A stretch of DNA of 64,000 nucleotides from Bacteroidia bacterium (GCA_030430575.1 JAUIKF010000001.1:62001-126000), one strand, 5' to 3'; numbered from the stretch's first letter, positions 1-9,335 are shown. The notes: generated from the sequence alone by a model not told the origin. Numbers and translations: made by a program.

Positions 1-1
1 C

Positions 2-802
2 ATGCTTGGTGGAACCTATTGGGGACGAAGTGGTTGGTACTGGTACGGCGGTGAAATAGAGACGACTTTGTTGGCGTATCAAATTTTGAAAAAGCATGGA
101 GGTTATGAGCGGCTCTTGCAGCGAATTCGGGCATTTTTATTGGAAAAAAGGGGATTAACCCGCTGGCAGAATACCGTGGAGTCTGCGCGGATTCTGGCTG
201 TTTTAATTCCCGATTTATTGGAACAGACCTCCGTCAATACCCTCAAAAGCACCTTGTCCATCACACAAGGAGATGATGCAAGGCTGTTTGACAGCTTTCC
301 ATTGGACATCAGTCTTTCTTCCGGTTCCTCAGAACCCATTCAAATCAAGAAACAAGGAGGCGGCCCCGTTTACCTCACCTGCTTCCAACGCTTTTGGAAC
401 GATAAGCCTGAAGCCGTTGATAGCTTGTTTAGGGTAAAGACGCACTTTCTCCAAAAAGAGGATACACTTACTTCCCTCAAAACGAGTGAATCGTTCAGCC
501 TAGAAGTGACGGTCACTACCACAAAAGCTGCAGGCTATGTCGTGCTAGAAGTGCCGATTCCAGCGGGCTGTGTGCATGGAGAGGGCCTGGTTCGTAGCTA
601 TATAGAATCTTATCGCGAAAGGCGAAAAGACCGTGTGAACATCTACTTGCGCAATCTGCCGCCCGGCACGCGCAAATTCCGTATCCCACTAGAAGCGCGA
701 TTTGAAGGGCATTATCAGCTCAACCCCGCCAGGGTGGAGATGATGTATGTGCCGGTGAAATTTGGGCGTAATGTGGGGAGGAGAGTTGGGATTGGGAGGT
801 GA
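2..802 (+). CDS. Alpha-2-macroglobulin family protein, C-terminal part (5' truncated by window edge)
   Basis: This is the last 266 residues of a bacterial alpha-2-macroglobulin, a large envelope protein thought to trap foreign proteases. The visible part begins in the alpha/alpha-toroid (thioester) domain. The GWYW...ETTLLAYQIL stretch (about residues 11-27) and the W-QNTVESARIL stretch (about 55-66) have the typical helical pattern. From about residue 100 to the end there is a beta-rich receptor-binding-like region ending in VEMMYVPVKFGRN, where the family usually has a similar Y-x-P-x-x-F/Y-G-R-N-E ending. The frame is open to the window edge, so the first Met shown is probably internal. 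Family assignment rests on these remembered patterns, and no thioester motif is visible in the fragment. A perfect palindrome follows the stop codon immediately. Confidence 0.75.
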   Translation: MLGGTYWGRSGWYWYGGEIETTLLAYQILKKHGGYERLLQRIRAFLLEKRGLTRWQNTVESARILAVLIPDLLEQTSVNTLKSTLSITQGDDARLFDSFPLDISLSSGSSEPIQIKKQGGGPVYLTCFQRFWNDKPEAVDSLFRVKTHFLQKEDTLTSLKTSESFSLEVTVTTTKAAGYVVLEVPIPAGCVHGEGLVRSYIESYRERRKDRVNIYLRNLPPGTRKFRIPLEARFEGHYQLNPARVEMMYVPVKFGRNVGRRVGIGR

Positions 803-803
803 C

Positions 804-855
804 CAAAACCGTGGGGTAGCGTCAGGGCATGCCCTGACGCTACCCCACGGTTTTG
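804..855. repeat. Perfect 52-nt palindrome with GTAG...CTAC core, possible terminator
   Basis: Two 26-nt arms pair perfectly with no unpaired loop, centred between 829 and 830. The core arm reads GTAGCGTCAGGGCA, with outer sequence CAAAACCGTGG. It starts two bases after the alpha-2-macroglobulin stop, so it could terminate transcription, although no T-run beyond TTTTG follows. A related palindrome with the same 28-bp core layout lies at 59652-59703, which points to a dispersed repeat family. Confidence 0.85.
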
Positions 856-929
856 ATGGAAAATAGGAATGATCTTTTTATCCTACCCCAAAACTCCTAC
901 ATTTAGGATAAACCTTAAATTTTCACAAA

Positions 930-3092
930 ATGAGACCCAATCCTATTACCCTGGTTATCCTCCTTATTTTTTCCCTCTGTTTTTATACCTCAGGAAGCAG
1001 CCAGAATGCATTGAGTTTTGATGGCACGAATGATTATGTTCAAACAACCTGCCCAGGGGTCTTTGGTTCTGCAAACAGGACTTTTGAGGCCTGGATAAAC
1101 ATTAGGTCCAGTGCTAGCACCGCCACAAATAGAGCCATTCTGGATTATGGGGTAAACATTGCTGGTTCGAGAAATACGTTTTTGGTCAGGCCTTCTTCAG
1201 GGCAAATCATGTTTATTGCTGGTGGGACAAATACCAATATCAGTTCCAGCAATAATGTCATTTCCGTAAACCAATGGACTCATGTAGCCTTTGTATTGAA
1301 TAGTGGAACTGGGTTTTTGTATGTAAATGGAACCCAAGTAGGTACGGGTAATTTATCAAACGTTAATACCCCTACCACAGGGGTAGATGTAAGAATTGGG
1401 CAACGAGTTGCTGGCGGTAGTATCCCTTTTCCTGGGATTATTGATGAGGTGCGAATTTGGAATGTAGCCCTGAGTCAAAGTCAAATTCAGGCAAGTCGGA
1501 ATAATGAGTTGTGTGCTGGACAAACTGGCTTGCTCGCCTATTATAAGTTCAATCAGGGGACAGCAGGCGGAAGTAATACTGGCGTGACTACCCTTACTGA
1601 TGATTCGGGAAATAGTTATTCGGGGACCTTAAACTCATTTGCTCTGACAGGCAGCACGTCAAACTGGGTGACTGGAGCGACCCTTGCCCCAGGTATCGCA
1701 ACCTCTGCAACGGTCAATGCCGCTACGTGTGATACCTATACAAGCCCCAGCGGTAAATATACCTGGAGTTCAGCCGGAACCTACGCCGATACCTTGGTCA
1801 ATGCAGTTGGATGTGATAGCCTAATTACCATCAATTTATCTATTATTCCCCCTACTTTTTCCTCACTTGTCCCTTCTACCTGCACCCCTTACACTTCGCC
1901 TAGCGGGAAGTATACATGGAGTACCTCTGGACTGTATAGCGATACGCTGGTCAACGCCGCTGGCTGTGACAGCATCATTACCATACAGCTTACCGTCAAT
2001 CAATCTACCTCATCAATCATTACCGTAAACACCTGTGATTCCTATACATCACCTAGTGGTTTAGTATGGACAAGCTCTGGGGTATATGCAGACACAATTC
2101 CGAATCAGGCTGGCTGTGATAGTACCATTGCCATCAACCTCATCATCGACCCCAAACCCTCAATCGATCTGGGATTGGATCGGGCAGAATGTGATAGTGT
2201 AACCTTACATGCCAATAGTCCTGGGATGACGATTCTTTGGGATAATGGCTCAACCATGCAAAGCAGGAACATATCAGCCTCAGGCTCCTATTCGATAACA
2301 GTAACTGATCCAGCCACCAATTGTGCAAGCCAGGATACTGTCCATTTGACGATTAACCCTTCTCCTACGGTAGACTTGGGGCCAGATGGGGATTATTGTG
2401 GGTCATTGACGTTGGATTGTGGGAATCCTGGCGCTTCATACGATTGGTGCTCAGGAGACCTTTCCCAAACAGTAATCGTCACAAATGCTAATGAGGGTCA
2501 ATTCTGTGTAGAAGTTACGGATATTAATGGCTGTTTTGGCCGGGACACCATTCAGGTAAATATTGTAGACCAGCCTATGGTCAATTTTTCTGGGGCGCGA
2601 GACCCTGTAAATCTGGCAGATTATGTTTTCACCAACAATTCGACGGGTGAAAATATTACCTACAGTTGGGATTTTGGAGATGGCAGCCCCATTGTTACGA
2701 CAAAAGATGCTTCTCACACTTTCCCAACCTCAAACCCCACAAATGTTTTCCAGGTTTGTTTGACCATCAGTAATGCCTGCGATACGCTTACGCAGTGTAT
2801 GGAAGTCCAGGCACATGGGGTAGGGATTGATGATGAACAGTTATTGGAAAATATTAAGCTTTACCCTAACCCTACATCCGGAATCTTAATCCTTGAAATT
2901 ACCGACCAGAAAGAGGAGATAAAAGTCCATATTGTGGATCCATTAGGGCGTATATTCATACAGGATAACATAAGCCATTTCGGGCAAAATGGAATCATTC
3001 AATATAATTTAGCGGAAAATGCCGCTGGTGTTTACACAATATTCATCAAGTCAGGAGAAAAGAAATTCAGGAAAAAGATTGTGCGCTTATAG
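930..3092 (+). CDS. Secreted LamG / PKD multidomain adhesin with T9SS sorting domain
   Basis: A 720-residue secreted surface protein. Residues 1-24 form a signal peptide. About 25-205 is a LamG/concanavalin-like domain (ALSFDGTNDYVQT...; TFEAWI; IDEVRIWN; LLAYYKF). Three tandem repeats of about 45 residues follow (about 265-410), each with C-D/T-x-YTSPSG, a W-[ST]-SxGxYxDT stretch and AGCDS. Two Ig-like modules (about 410-548) and a PKD domain with YSWDFGDGSP (about 550-630) come next. The last 80 residues (KLYPNPTSG... to KKIVRL) are a T9SS type A sorting domain, so the protein is expected to cross the outer membrane and be anchored or released. It is a single-gene unit, convergent with thrB. 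The ligand is unknown. The ATG is the first in frame and directly precedes the signal peptide. Confidence 0.9.
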   Translation: MRPNPITLVILLIFSLCFYTSGSSQNALSFDGTNDYVQTTCPGVFGSANRTFEAWINIRSSASTATNRAILDYGVNIAGSRNTFLVRPSSGQIMFIAGGTNTNISSSNNVISVNQWTHVAFVLNSGTGFLYVNGTQVGTGNLSNVNTPTTGVDVRIGQRVAGGSIPFPGIIDEVRIWNVALSQSQIQASRNNELCAGQTGLLAYYKFNQGTAGGSNTGVTTLTDDSGNSYSGTLNSFALTGSTSNWVTGATLAPGIATSATVNAATCDTYTSPSGKYTWSSAGTYADTLVNAVGCDSLITINLSIIPPTFSSLVPSTCTPYTSPSGKYTWSTSGLYSDTLVNAAGCDSIITIQLTVNQSTSSIITVNTCDSYTSPSGLVWTSSGVYADTIPNQAGCDSTIAINLIIDPKPSIDLGLDRAECDSVTLHANSPGMTILWDNGSTMQSRNISASGSYSITVTDPATNCASQDTVHLTINPSPTVDLGPDGDYCGSLTLDCGNPGASYDWCSGDLSQTVIVTNANEGQFCVEVTDINGCFGRDTIQVNIVDQPMVNFSGARDPVNLADYVFTNNSTGENITYSWDFGDGSPIVTTKDASHTFPTSNPTNVFQVCLTISNACDTLTQCMEVQAHGVGIDDEQLLENIKLYPNPTSGILILEITDQKEEIKVHIVDPLGRIFIQDNISHFGQNGIIQYNLAENAAGVYTIFIKSGEKKFRKKIVRL

Positions 3093-3126
3093 ATTCCGAT
3101 GATGTTTGCCTATAGAAAATAACTCA

Positions 3127-3156
3127 AATGGAGAATGATCTCTTCACTTCTCCATT
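3127..3156. terminator. Hairpin between convergent genes
   Basis: A 9-bp stem (AATGGAGAA / TTCTCCATT) with a 12-nt loop lies in the 91-nt gap between the convergent adhesin and thrB genes. It could serve as a bidirectional terminator; the T-run is weak. Confidence 0.45.
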
Positions 3157-3183
3157 CCTTGTTCTTCAATCATCATTCTGCAA

Positions 3184-4116
3184 TCACTCCCCCACCACCT
3201 TCACTCCCTCGCCATTAATCGGCGAGATAAGCTCAAACGAAGGCACATCGTGTTGGCGGAAGGCATTGCCCATGGCCTGAGCCACAGCCTCAGCAGTGGC
3301 CTTGCCTTTGCATAGCGCAAAGACGGCTGGGCCTGCCCCAGAGATGCTACAGCCAAGGGCGCCAGTTGATAGGGCAGCGGCCTTCACTTTGTCGAAATGC
3401 GGAATCAGCGCGGCACGCGCAGGTTCAATAATGACATCTTGAAGTGACCGCCCGATTAACCCATAATCTGACAAGAACATGGCACCTACCAAAGCCCCTA
3501 GGTTGCTCCACTGGGTGATGGCACTACCCAAGGGAACTTCCCGAGGGAGAACAGCCCGCGCATCTGCCGTCAGAACGACAACTTCAGGCATCGCTATGGC
3601 AGCATAGAGGTCTGGTGGGGTTGGAAGGGAAAAAAAGTCGTGAGAGGCGTGGTCTCTCACAAAGATAAAGCCGCCTAATAAACATGGAGCGACATTGTCT
3701 GCATGCCTTGCTTTACTGGCGAGGGCTTCGCCGTCGAGGGCAAATGGCAATAAATCCGCCTTCTTCAATGGACTACCCAGTAGTTCATTGATAGCGAATG
3801 CGCCTGCGACGGCGCTAGCTGCGCTGGAGCCGAGTCCACTCCCTATGGGCAAACCCTTTTCTATTTCTATGGAAATCCCGCCTGTATAGCCCAAATGGTC
3901 CAATAAAGACTGGGCTGCAACGGTGACGGTATTTTCAGTGGGGTTGAGAGATAATTTACCTTGATCACCAGTAATTTTCGCTATAGAAAGGCCAGTGCCT
4001 TCTGTTTTTTGAACGGTGATGGTATCACCAGGAAAGTTCAATGCAAAACCAACGGTATCAAATCCACATGCAACATTCGCGACAGATGCTGGCGCAAAAA
4101 CCTTTATACGATCCAT
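3184..4116 (-). CDS. thrB: Homoserine kinase
   Basis: Phosphorylates L-homoserine to O-phosphohomoserine with ATP in threonine synthesis (cytoplasmic, GHMP kinase superfamily). At 310 residues it is full length. The N-terminus (MDRIKVFAPASVANVACGFD) is the typical ThrB start, the GHMP ATP-binding loop PIGSGLGSSAAS is at about 90-101, and the C-terminal glycine-rich GCSISGAGPAVFAL motif is at about 258-271. The expected partners thrA (aspartokinase/homoserine dehydrogenase) and thrC are not adjacent: the upstream gene encodes a metallophosphatase and the downstream gene is convergent. In this phylum the three genes are often clustered, so thrB appears detached here. The ATG start is supported by the conserved N-terminus. 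Confidence 0.95.
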   Translation of the reverse strand: MDRIKVFAPASVANVACGFDTVGFALNFPGDTITVQKTEGTGLSIAKITGDQGKLSLNPTENTVTVAAQSLLDHLGYTGGISIEIEKGLPIGSGLGSSAASAVAGAFAINELLGSPLKKADLLPFALDGEALASKARHADNVAPCLLGGFIFVRDHASHDFFSLPTPPDLYAAIAMPEVVVLTADARAVLPREVPLGSAITQWSNLGALVGAMFLSDYGLIGRSLQDVIIEPARAALIPHFDKVKAAALSTGALGCSISGAGPAVFALCKGKATAEAVAQAMGNAFRQHDVPSFELISPINGEGVKVVGE

Positions 4117-4508
4117 TTAGGAATGAATAAAAATTAAAATGAAAGTTGAAATTAAAATATGAACTGATTATCAAGATAGCAAGATTCTTCGCAGGCTACT
4201 TATGACAGCGTTTTGCACTGTGTTGATTATCAGTTGTTTATGAAAGTAGCCTTTCGCCGTTTTGAACCCCTGCCAAAGCCTTCGGCTTTGGCGTCCCCTC
4301 AAGAGGGGACTTTCGAAAAAGGCGGAGCCATTTTGAGGCTCGTTAGCCCTCCATCTCCAAGGCATGTCCTGAGCCTAGCCGAAGGAGAGAGCGCCACAAC
4401 GAAAGGGTGGGTTCAACAGTGAAAGGACGAAGCCTTCTCTCATAAGCCAATAATATTTTTGGCTTCCAAAATCAATCCTCAGGATGACAGCTTTGCTGTA
4501 GCTTACCC
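4117..4508. other. Intergenic region with two stacked hairpins and a degenerate dispersed repeat
   Basis: No gene is apparent in these 392 bases. The thrB-proximal part is A/T-rich. Two adjacent perfect hairpins lie at 4272-4310. Around 4367-4386 is a CCTGAGCCTAGCCGAAGG word that resembles the CCCTGAGCCTGTCGAAGGG unit at 15271. Short ORFs here have no recognisable content. Confidence 0.6.
4272..4310. terminator. Two back-to-back perfect hairpins
   Basis: GCCAAAGCC-TTC-GGCTTTGGC (9-bp stem, 4272-4292) abuts GTCCCCT-CAAG-AGGGGAC (7-bp stem, 4293-4310). They lie about 200 nt downstream of the minus-strand metallophosphatase gene, so they may be its terminator or a small dispersed palindromic repeat. 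Confidence 0.5.
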
Positions 4509-6611
4509 TCACCTAAATACCACTTTCCTCACATTGGCTTTCCCCTTGATATCAATCTGCAAATAGTAAATACCCCCTGGAATCGGACCAGGCTTCATTT
4601 GTATCCAATTTCGGCCTTTTTCTACCTTCTTGTTCATCTTCACTACTTCCTTTCCACCTCCCCCAAATAGCCGTATCGTAATTTCCTGATCCTCTACAGA
4701 GAAGAAATCAATCGACAAGCTCCGTGGATGAGGTACCGGACTAGGGTAAACCTTAAAATTACTTTCTGATGATCCTGGGCGGATGATCTCTTTGGTATTG
4801 GTGAATTGATATGAACCATCTTGAGCCACAGCCCGAATCCGATAATATGAGTTGCCAGGCAGGGGTTCTTTATCGATATAGAAATATTTTACCCCTTGAA
4901 TTTGCCCCCCCAAATAATCTTGAGTCTTTAAATTGACAAAATTCTGATCTGTTCCTGAACGCTCCACATAGTAGTAATCATGGTCAATCCCAGCGACTGT
5001 TTCCCATCGAATTTCCACGTGGCTATTGGAATTGAGGCGCGCCTCAAATGAATTCCACGCTGGAGGCAATACTGTATTGTCAGCTGTGATTTTTACAGGG
5101 CAAGAATAGCGCTTATTGTTGGCATTGTCATATGCGATCGTCTGGAAGGTATATTGCCCTGGTGCGCTTAAGGTCCAGTTGATATTATAGGGAGGCGAAG
5201 TCATCGTCCCTATAAGCGTACCATCCAGGTACAGTTCTATCTTGGAGACACTTCCGTTCGTATCTGCCGCAGTAGCATCCACCTGAATAGTCTTTGGAAG
5301 GCTAGGATAATGATTACCTGAAATCGGATGCAGGATACTGGTAGTCAGTTTTGGGCGGGTAACCGTCACTACTTGACCAGAAGAAGGTGTCCACAATTGC
5401 AAGTTGGCAGGAGGGGTAAAAATATTGGCATCACTCACTGTACCGACACTTGCGGTCTGGGCACTATCTTGCACCAAGATGGTACGCACTTCAATTTTAT
5501 CTGGGTCAATAAAAATCCATTTGACTTGGTTAAAAGATCCACTTTCCCGCGTCCAGTTTTTATTGTCATTATTGGCTCGGAGAGGTGCCCCCCAGCACCC
5601 TTCTCCAACGAATGTCGTTCCGAATTCGTCGTCTCTCACAAAGCCTTCATCATGGCCTGAGCCCGTAGAAGGCCGTATAGGCCAGGTAGTCTTCACTGTA
5701 TGGGCGTCACACTCCACGACCAGGTTGAAATTGAATTCGTAAAAAAGCGGTGACCAGTAGGTGTATTGGTTCCACCCTTCTCCCTTGGAGGCTACGTGTG
5801 GTCGCATCGGCTTATGGTACTGAGCCATCCTCCACAATACCCCACAATTATCAGCAAGATCTTCTTCTAACCAAGAGGTTTGGTTTCCATTGATCGCTAT
5901 CTCTGTATTCAGGGTGTATGCCCTCACCAGATTTCCCCCAAAGGTAATGGCATAATAAGCATCTGAAGTCGTATTAAAAAGATTCTTAATCGTCTGGCTC
6001 GAATACTCGTGGTTGCCCCGAGCGGGGATGATGGGGATCATCCGTCCATCCGTACCTATGGTCAATTGCCAGTCATCTAGCCAGGCAGCCCATTGGCTAT
6101 TGCTATCGCCATCCGTCATGTCTCCTCCAAACAACACCGCATGTGGACGTAATTTCGCCACTAAACGATTCGCGTTTTGACGTGGGGCACGGTTGTTTCG
6201 GGAGTCCCCTCCAGCGATAAAAGAAAGGCGGCTATTCGGTGTATTATCGGCCGTTTTGAACCAAAATCGCTGGCTTCTCCCCAATTCATCTCCTACCACA
6301 AAATAGTAGATCGTATTAGGAGAAAGGCCCGTTAGTTTCACGAAACGATTATTCATCCCACGATGAGAATTGGCCGATGTCACCCCTCGTCGATTGTTGT
6401 ACAGACTGGTGTCAGTGCCATGGTCTGTCAAATCATAATAGACAAAGTGGCGTACGCCAGTGACAGCCTCCCAGCCTATCACCATAGTAGATGAGGGATC
6501 ATCATTCCAGATAATCCTGTACCTTTGGCTCGTCGCATGAGCCTCTTGTATGCTCAGGGTCAGGGAGCACAAGGCAAGTAAGATCGTTGCAATAAATTGG
6601 GTCCTTTTCAT
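4509..6611 (-). CDS. Secreted purple-acid-phosphatase-like metallophosphoesterase with T9SS sorting domain
   Basis: A 700-residue exported phosphoesterase. A signal peptide (1-26) is followed by a fibronectin-like N-domain as in purple acid phosphatases (about 28-125). The calcineurin-like metallophosphoesterase core shows GGDSR (134-138), GGDMTDGD (162-169), GNHE (199-202), a histidine in QYHKP (266) and ECDAH (300-304), the last replacing the usual GHxH. A bacterial Ig-like domain (about 425-515), an FN3-like segment and a T9SS type A domain (NFKVYPSPVP... to KVVFR) follow. It probably hydrolyses extracellular phosphoesters for phosphate acquisition; the substrate cannot be read from sequence. 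The promoter candidate lies inside the 3' end of the upstream pullulanase gene. Confidence 0.88.
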   Translation of the reverse strand: MKRTQFIATILLALCSLTLSIQEAHATSQRYRIIWNDDPSSTMVIGWEAVTGVRHFVYYDLTDHGTDTSLYNNRRGVTSANSHRGMNNRFVKLTGLSPNTIYYFVVGDELGRSQRFWFKTADNTPNSRLSFIAGGDSRNNRAPRQNANRLVAKLRPHAVLFGGDMTDGDSNSQWAAWLDDWQLTIGTDGRMIPIIPARGNHEYSSQTIKNLFNTTSDAYYAITFGGNLVRAYTLNTEIAINGNQTSWLEEDLADNCGVLWRMAQYHKPMRPHVASKGEGWNQYTYWSPLFYEFNFNLVVECDAHTVKTTWPIRPSTGSGHDEGFVRDDEFGTTFVGEGCWGAPLRANNDNKNWTRESGSFNQVKWIFIDPDKIEVRTILVQDSAQTASVGTVSDANIFTPPANLQLWTPSSGQVVTVTRPKLTTSILHPISGNHYPSLPKTIQVDATAADTNGSVSKIELYLDGTLIGTMTSPPYNINWTLSAPGQYTFQTIAYDNANNKRYSCPVKITADNTVLPPAWNSFEARLNSNSHVEIRWETVAGIDHDYYYVERSGTDQNFVNLKTQDYLGGQIQGVKYFYIDKEPLPGNSYYRIRAVAQDGSYQFTNTKEIIRPGSSESNFKVYPSPVPHPRSLSIDFFSVEDQEITIRLFGGGGKEVVKMNKKVEKGRNWIQMKPGPIPGGIYYLQIDIKGKANVRKVVFR

Positions 6612-6638
6612 GCAAATTGGCTTTCAGAATAGGTAATA

Positions 6639-6671
6639 CAAATATAAGGATTATTCCTTGACCCATATCAA
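6639..6671 (-). promoter_or_regulatory. Candidate Bacteroidota promoter for the metallophosphatase gene
   Basis: On the minus strand a perfect TATATTTG (TAnnTTTG type, at 6646-6639) is preceded 22 nt upstream by TTG (6671-6669). The spacing fits the phylum's -7/-33 promoter pattern. Start codon is about 28 nt downstream of the -7 box. The element partly overlaps the last codons of the pullulanase gene. Confidence 0.45.
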
Positions 6672-9335
6672 TACGCTAGGCCCATCCATCGGAATGGGAT
6701 GTGAGGCACCTCCTTTTATTACTCGTAACGTTTTGGAAGGGCCTTTAGCACCCTTTTCCATATCTACTGTTAGGTTGTCAGCTACTAATCGCCAGGTGCC
6801 TTTTGGAAAAGAAACCTTTGGAAATAGGTGAGATTCCCCCCCTACATTTAACAAAACCAATACTTTCTCATCTACTAAATAACCTAGTTGATAAGGATTC
6901 ACCGTTTCAATCCACTGAAAATATTTCTCAGAAACAGTCTCTGCTTGGCGAAACACTTTTCCAGCCTCACTCATCCGGAACTTGTTCAATCCCCGCCAAT
7001 AGGCATGCATGCCTTTGTAATCGCACAAGCTACCTTTGCTTCGCTTCGTTTTGCCTACATTTTCCCAGATGAACTGATTCGGGATACGGAGGTTGTAGGT
7101 GTCATCACGACTTTTGATGTGAACCTCCATTCCGTTTTGATGCGATTTAACTGATTCATCCAAGGGAGCTGCTCCCTTGGAGCGCATCATTTCACTTCCT
7201 CCATGGGTCACGATCGGCCCCAAAGAAGTGTAGAGCAGGACAGCAGCTATCTTATACCGAATCTCGTCGACCCCCTTTCTACCGTCCCAATTCTTTTCAG
7301 CAAATCGATCCGCCAGCGTCCAATTGTCGTGGATATCAAGGTAATTGATCCCACTAAGGGGGGATTTGTCATCTTCAAAACTAGCAGAGAGGGCTTGTTT
7401 GACCTTTTCTTTCAGCTTATAATTTCCTCCTGCGTAGCCTCGGTCACTGTCTTTAACCTCCAAAATAAAGGGAGATCCCTGGAAGGCATTGCGAGTTTCA
7501 TCTTGAAAAAAGGTAATGGGCGAATTGTGCTTATACCAGTCCCACGAAGGATTATTTTCATATTCAGGGTCGTTGGAGGCAATCCAAGGCTCACCATAGA
7601 GAATGATATCTGGGCCTATCGCTTCTCGCAATTTGATCAAGGTCTGGCGGTCGATCTGCCCTGCCAGGTCGATGCGAAAGCCATCTACGCCAAACTCCTC
7701 AATCCAATGCAAACATTGGTCTATCAGCCAGCGCTGGACCATCGGACGATTTTCCGTCTTTACTTCGTTGCCGTATTCACCGATATGTTTGAGGTTTTTG
7801 GTACGATAATAATAAAGCTTGTCCAATACATTCCAGTGGAAAAAATGCGGCCCGCCGTCCATGTCCTCTGCCGTATGGTTAGGCACGATGTCAATGATCA
7901 CAGCCATATCTTTCTCATGAAATGCTTGTACCAAATCGCGAAACTGTTCGCGTTCAGCGCCAGGCTCAGTGCCCGCCGTTCGATACCGATTCTCTACCGC
8001 AAAGGCGTGTGAGGTGCGATAGCCCCATTGGTAATTTTCCAAATGAACTCCCTGAGATTGCATCAAAGGATCGTTCTCAAAACTTGCGCGCCACTCATCA
8101 TCCGGATGATGCATAAACTCTTGGACAGGCATCAAGTGAACCACATTGATACCCAAGTCCACTAAGTAATCAAAGCCAATAGGCTGCTTTTGAGAATTGG
8201 TTAATCCTTTTGCTCGAAACCCTTCAAAAGTCCCTTTAATCCCATCATTTATGGGCAATCGGTCGGTAAAATCTTGGATATGGACTTCATAAGAAATCAC
8301 ATCTTCAAGGGCAGGGATGCCTTTTTTCAGCGGTTTGGCGGGTTTTGTTTTTGTCCATACACGGCTGCGGCCCCAAGCATCCATATTGACACGGGCATAG
8401 GGATCAGAGATATGGACAGGTTGGGTTTCGAAAAAATGATTTCCTTCATCTGTCGCGCCATGCACGGTGAAGTCGTAATAAGTCCCTTTCAAATTGGCCT
8501 CAAAGGTTGCTTCCCATACCCCTTGCCCATCTACTTCCATTTGCACTTCTTGATAGGCTAGTTCGTCGTCATGGTTGTGATACAGGTAAAGCCTTACGGC
8601 CTCGGCCCGAGGTGAAAAGATGCGAAATGTTGTTTGTTTAGCTTCTTCATCCACATTAGCTCCCAATGCTTTAGCGGAAGCCATTTCTCGGAAATAGCCG
8701 TCAAAATTGCACCACGTTTTGAGCTTGACCGCTGGTACCTCCAACCAATAAATCCGCCGAATGTCTATCGGATTTTTGGGCAAAAGAATGGCTGAATGTG
8801 TCTCATGTGGCAGAACTTGTCCGATAGGTACTTCATGACCTTGCGCGTCTGTCAGACGATAGGCATGTGGAAAAAGCGGGCGTTGGAACCCATCCGTAGT
8901 GATCCATATCGTACCTGACCGGCTGATTTCTGCTTTGATCGTGGGAGGGGTAATGTCTTTCATAAATACCAAATTGCCGCCTTTCACATTAGGCGCATTA
9001 GCAGGCGGGGAAAGCCACTCGCCTTGATTGATCCTAAATTTGAATTCGGATTGTGGGGGAATAATCGAAAAATCGGGATTGTAAATCGCTATATGTGGGG
9101 AAAGCGTCCAAGCCATTTCCTCCATATCGTGACTCCAGTTGCGAAAACTGCCTGTAACGACCACCTTCGTAGGCTGAGAATCGCCGTATAGCGATTGGTC
9201 AAAAAGAAAATAGGTCGTGTCATTTTGATGGGCGTAGCCTTGTAGATAGGCTCCCGGAGGGAAGGACTGAGCTAAACAAATAGTTCCCAGACTCACTAAT
9301 AGGCCCAAAATGCCTGTTTGAAATAATTTTATCAT
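6651..9335 (-). CDS. pulA: Exported type I pullulanase-like alpha-glucan debranching enzyme
   Basis: A GH13 enzyme expected to cleave alpha-1,6 branches of pullulan or starch-like glucans, outside the cytoplasm. The Met at 9335 is preferred because it begins an export signal (MIKLFQTGILGLLVSLG...LAQ); an in-frame start 17 codons upstream would bury it. In the 894-residue form, carbohydrate-binding/CBM48-like beta regions fill about 25-330 and the GH13 barrel follows. Conserved regions are DIVPNHT (482-488), DGFRIDLAG with nucleophile Asp556, YGEPW with acid/base Glu582, and HDN at about 669-671. YGEPW is typical of pullulanases. There is no adjacent susC/susD pair, so this is not a classic polysaccharide utilisation locus. 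No T9SS domain is evident. Confidence 0.87.
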   Translation of the reverse strand: MIKLFQTGILGLLVSLGTICLAQSFPPGAYLQGYAHQNDTTYFLFDQSLYGDSQPTKVVVTGSFRNWSHDMEEMAWTLSPHIAIYNPDFSIIPPQSEFKFRINQGEWLSPPANAPNVKGGNLVFMKDITPPTIKAEISRSGTIWITTDGFQRPLFPHAYRLTDAQGHEVPIGQVLPHETHSAILLPKNPIDIRRIYWLEVPAVKLKTWCNFDGYFREMASAKALGANVDEEAKQTTFRIFSPRAEAVRLYLYHNHDDELAYQEVQMEVDGQGVWEATFEANLKGTYYDFTVHGATDEGNHFFETQPVHISDPYARVNMDAWGRSRVWTKTKPAKPLKKGIPALEDVISYEVHIQDFTDRLPINDGIKGTFEGFRAKGLTNSQKQPIGFDYLVDLGINVVHLMPVQEFMHHPDDEWRASFENDPLMQSQGVHLENYQWGYRTSHAFAVENRYRTAGTEPGAEREQFRDLVQAFHEKDMAVIIDIVPNHTAEDMDGGPHFFHWNVLDKLYYYRTKNLKHIGEYGNEVKTENRPMVQRWLIDQCLHWIEEFGVDGFRIDLAGQIDRQTLIKLREAIGPDIILYGEPWIASNDPEYENNPSWDWYKHNSPITFFQDETRNAFQGSPFILEVKDSDRGYAGGNYKLKEKVKQALSASFEDDKSPLSGINYLDIHDNWTLADRFAEKNWDGRKGVDEIRYKIAAVLLYTSLGPIVTHGGSEMMRSKGAAPLDESVKSHQNGMEVHIKSRDDTYNLRIPNQFIWENVGKTKRSKGSLCDYKGMHAYWRGLNKFRMSEAGKVFRQAETVSEKYFQWIETVNPYQLGYLVDEKVLVLLNVGGESHLFPKVSFPKGTWRLVADNLTVDMEKGAKGPSKTLRVIKGGASHPIPMDGPSVLIWVKE

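Noticed and set aside
7203-8012. 269-codon plus-strand frame opposite the pullulanase gene
   Set aside because: It lies entirely antisense to conserved GH13 catalytic motifs, has no signal or domain and looks like a codon-composition shadow.
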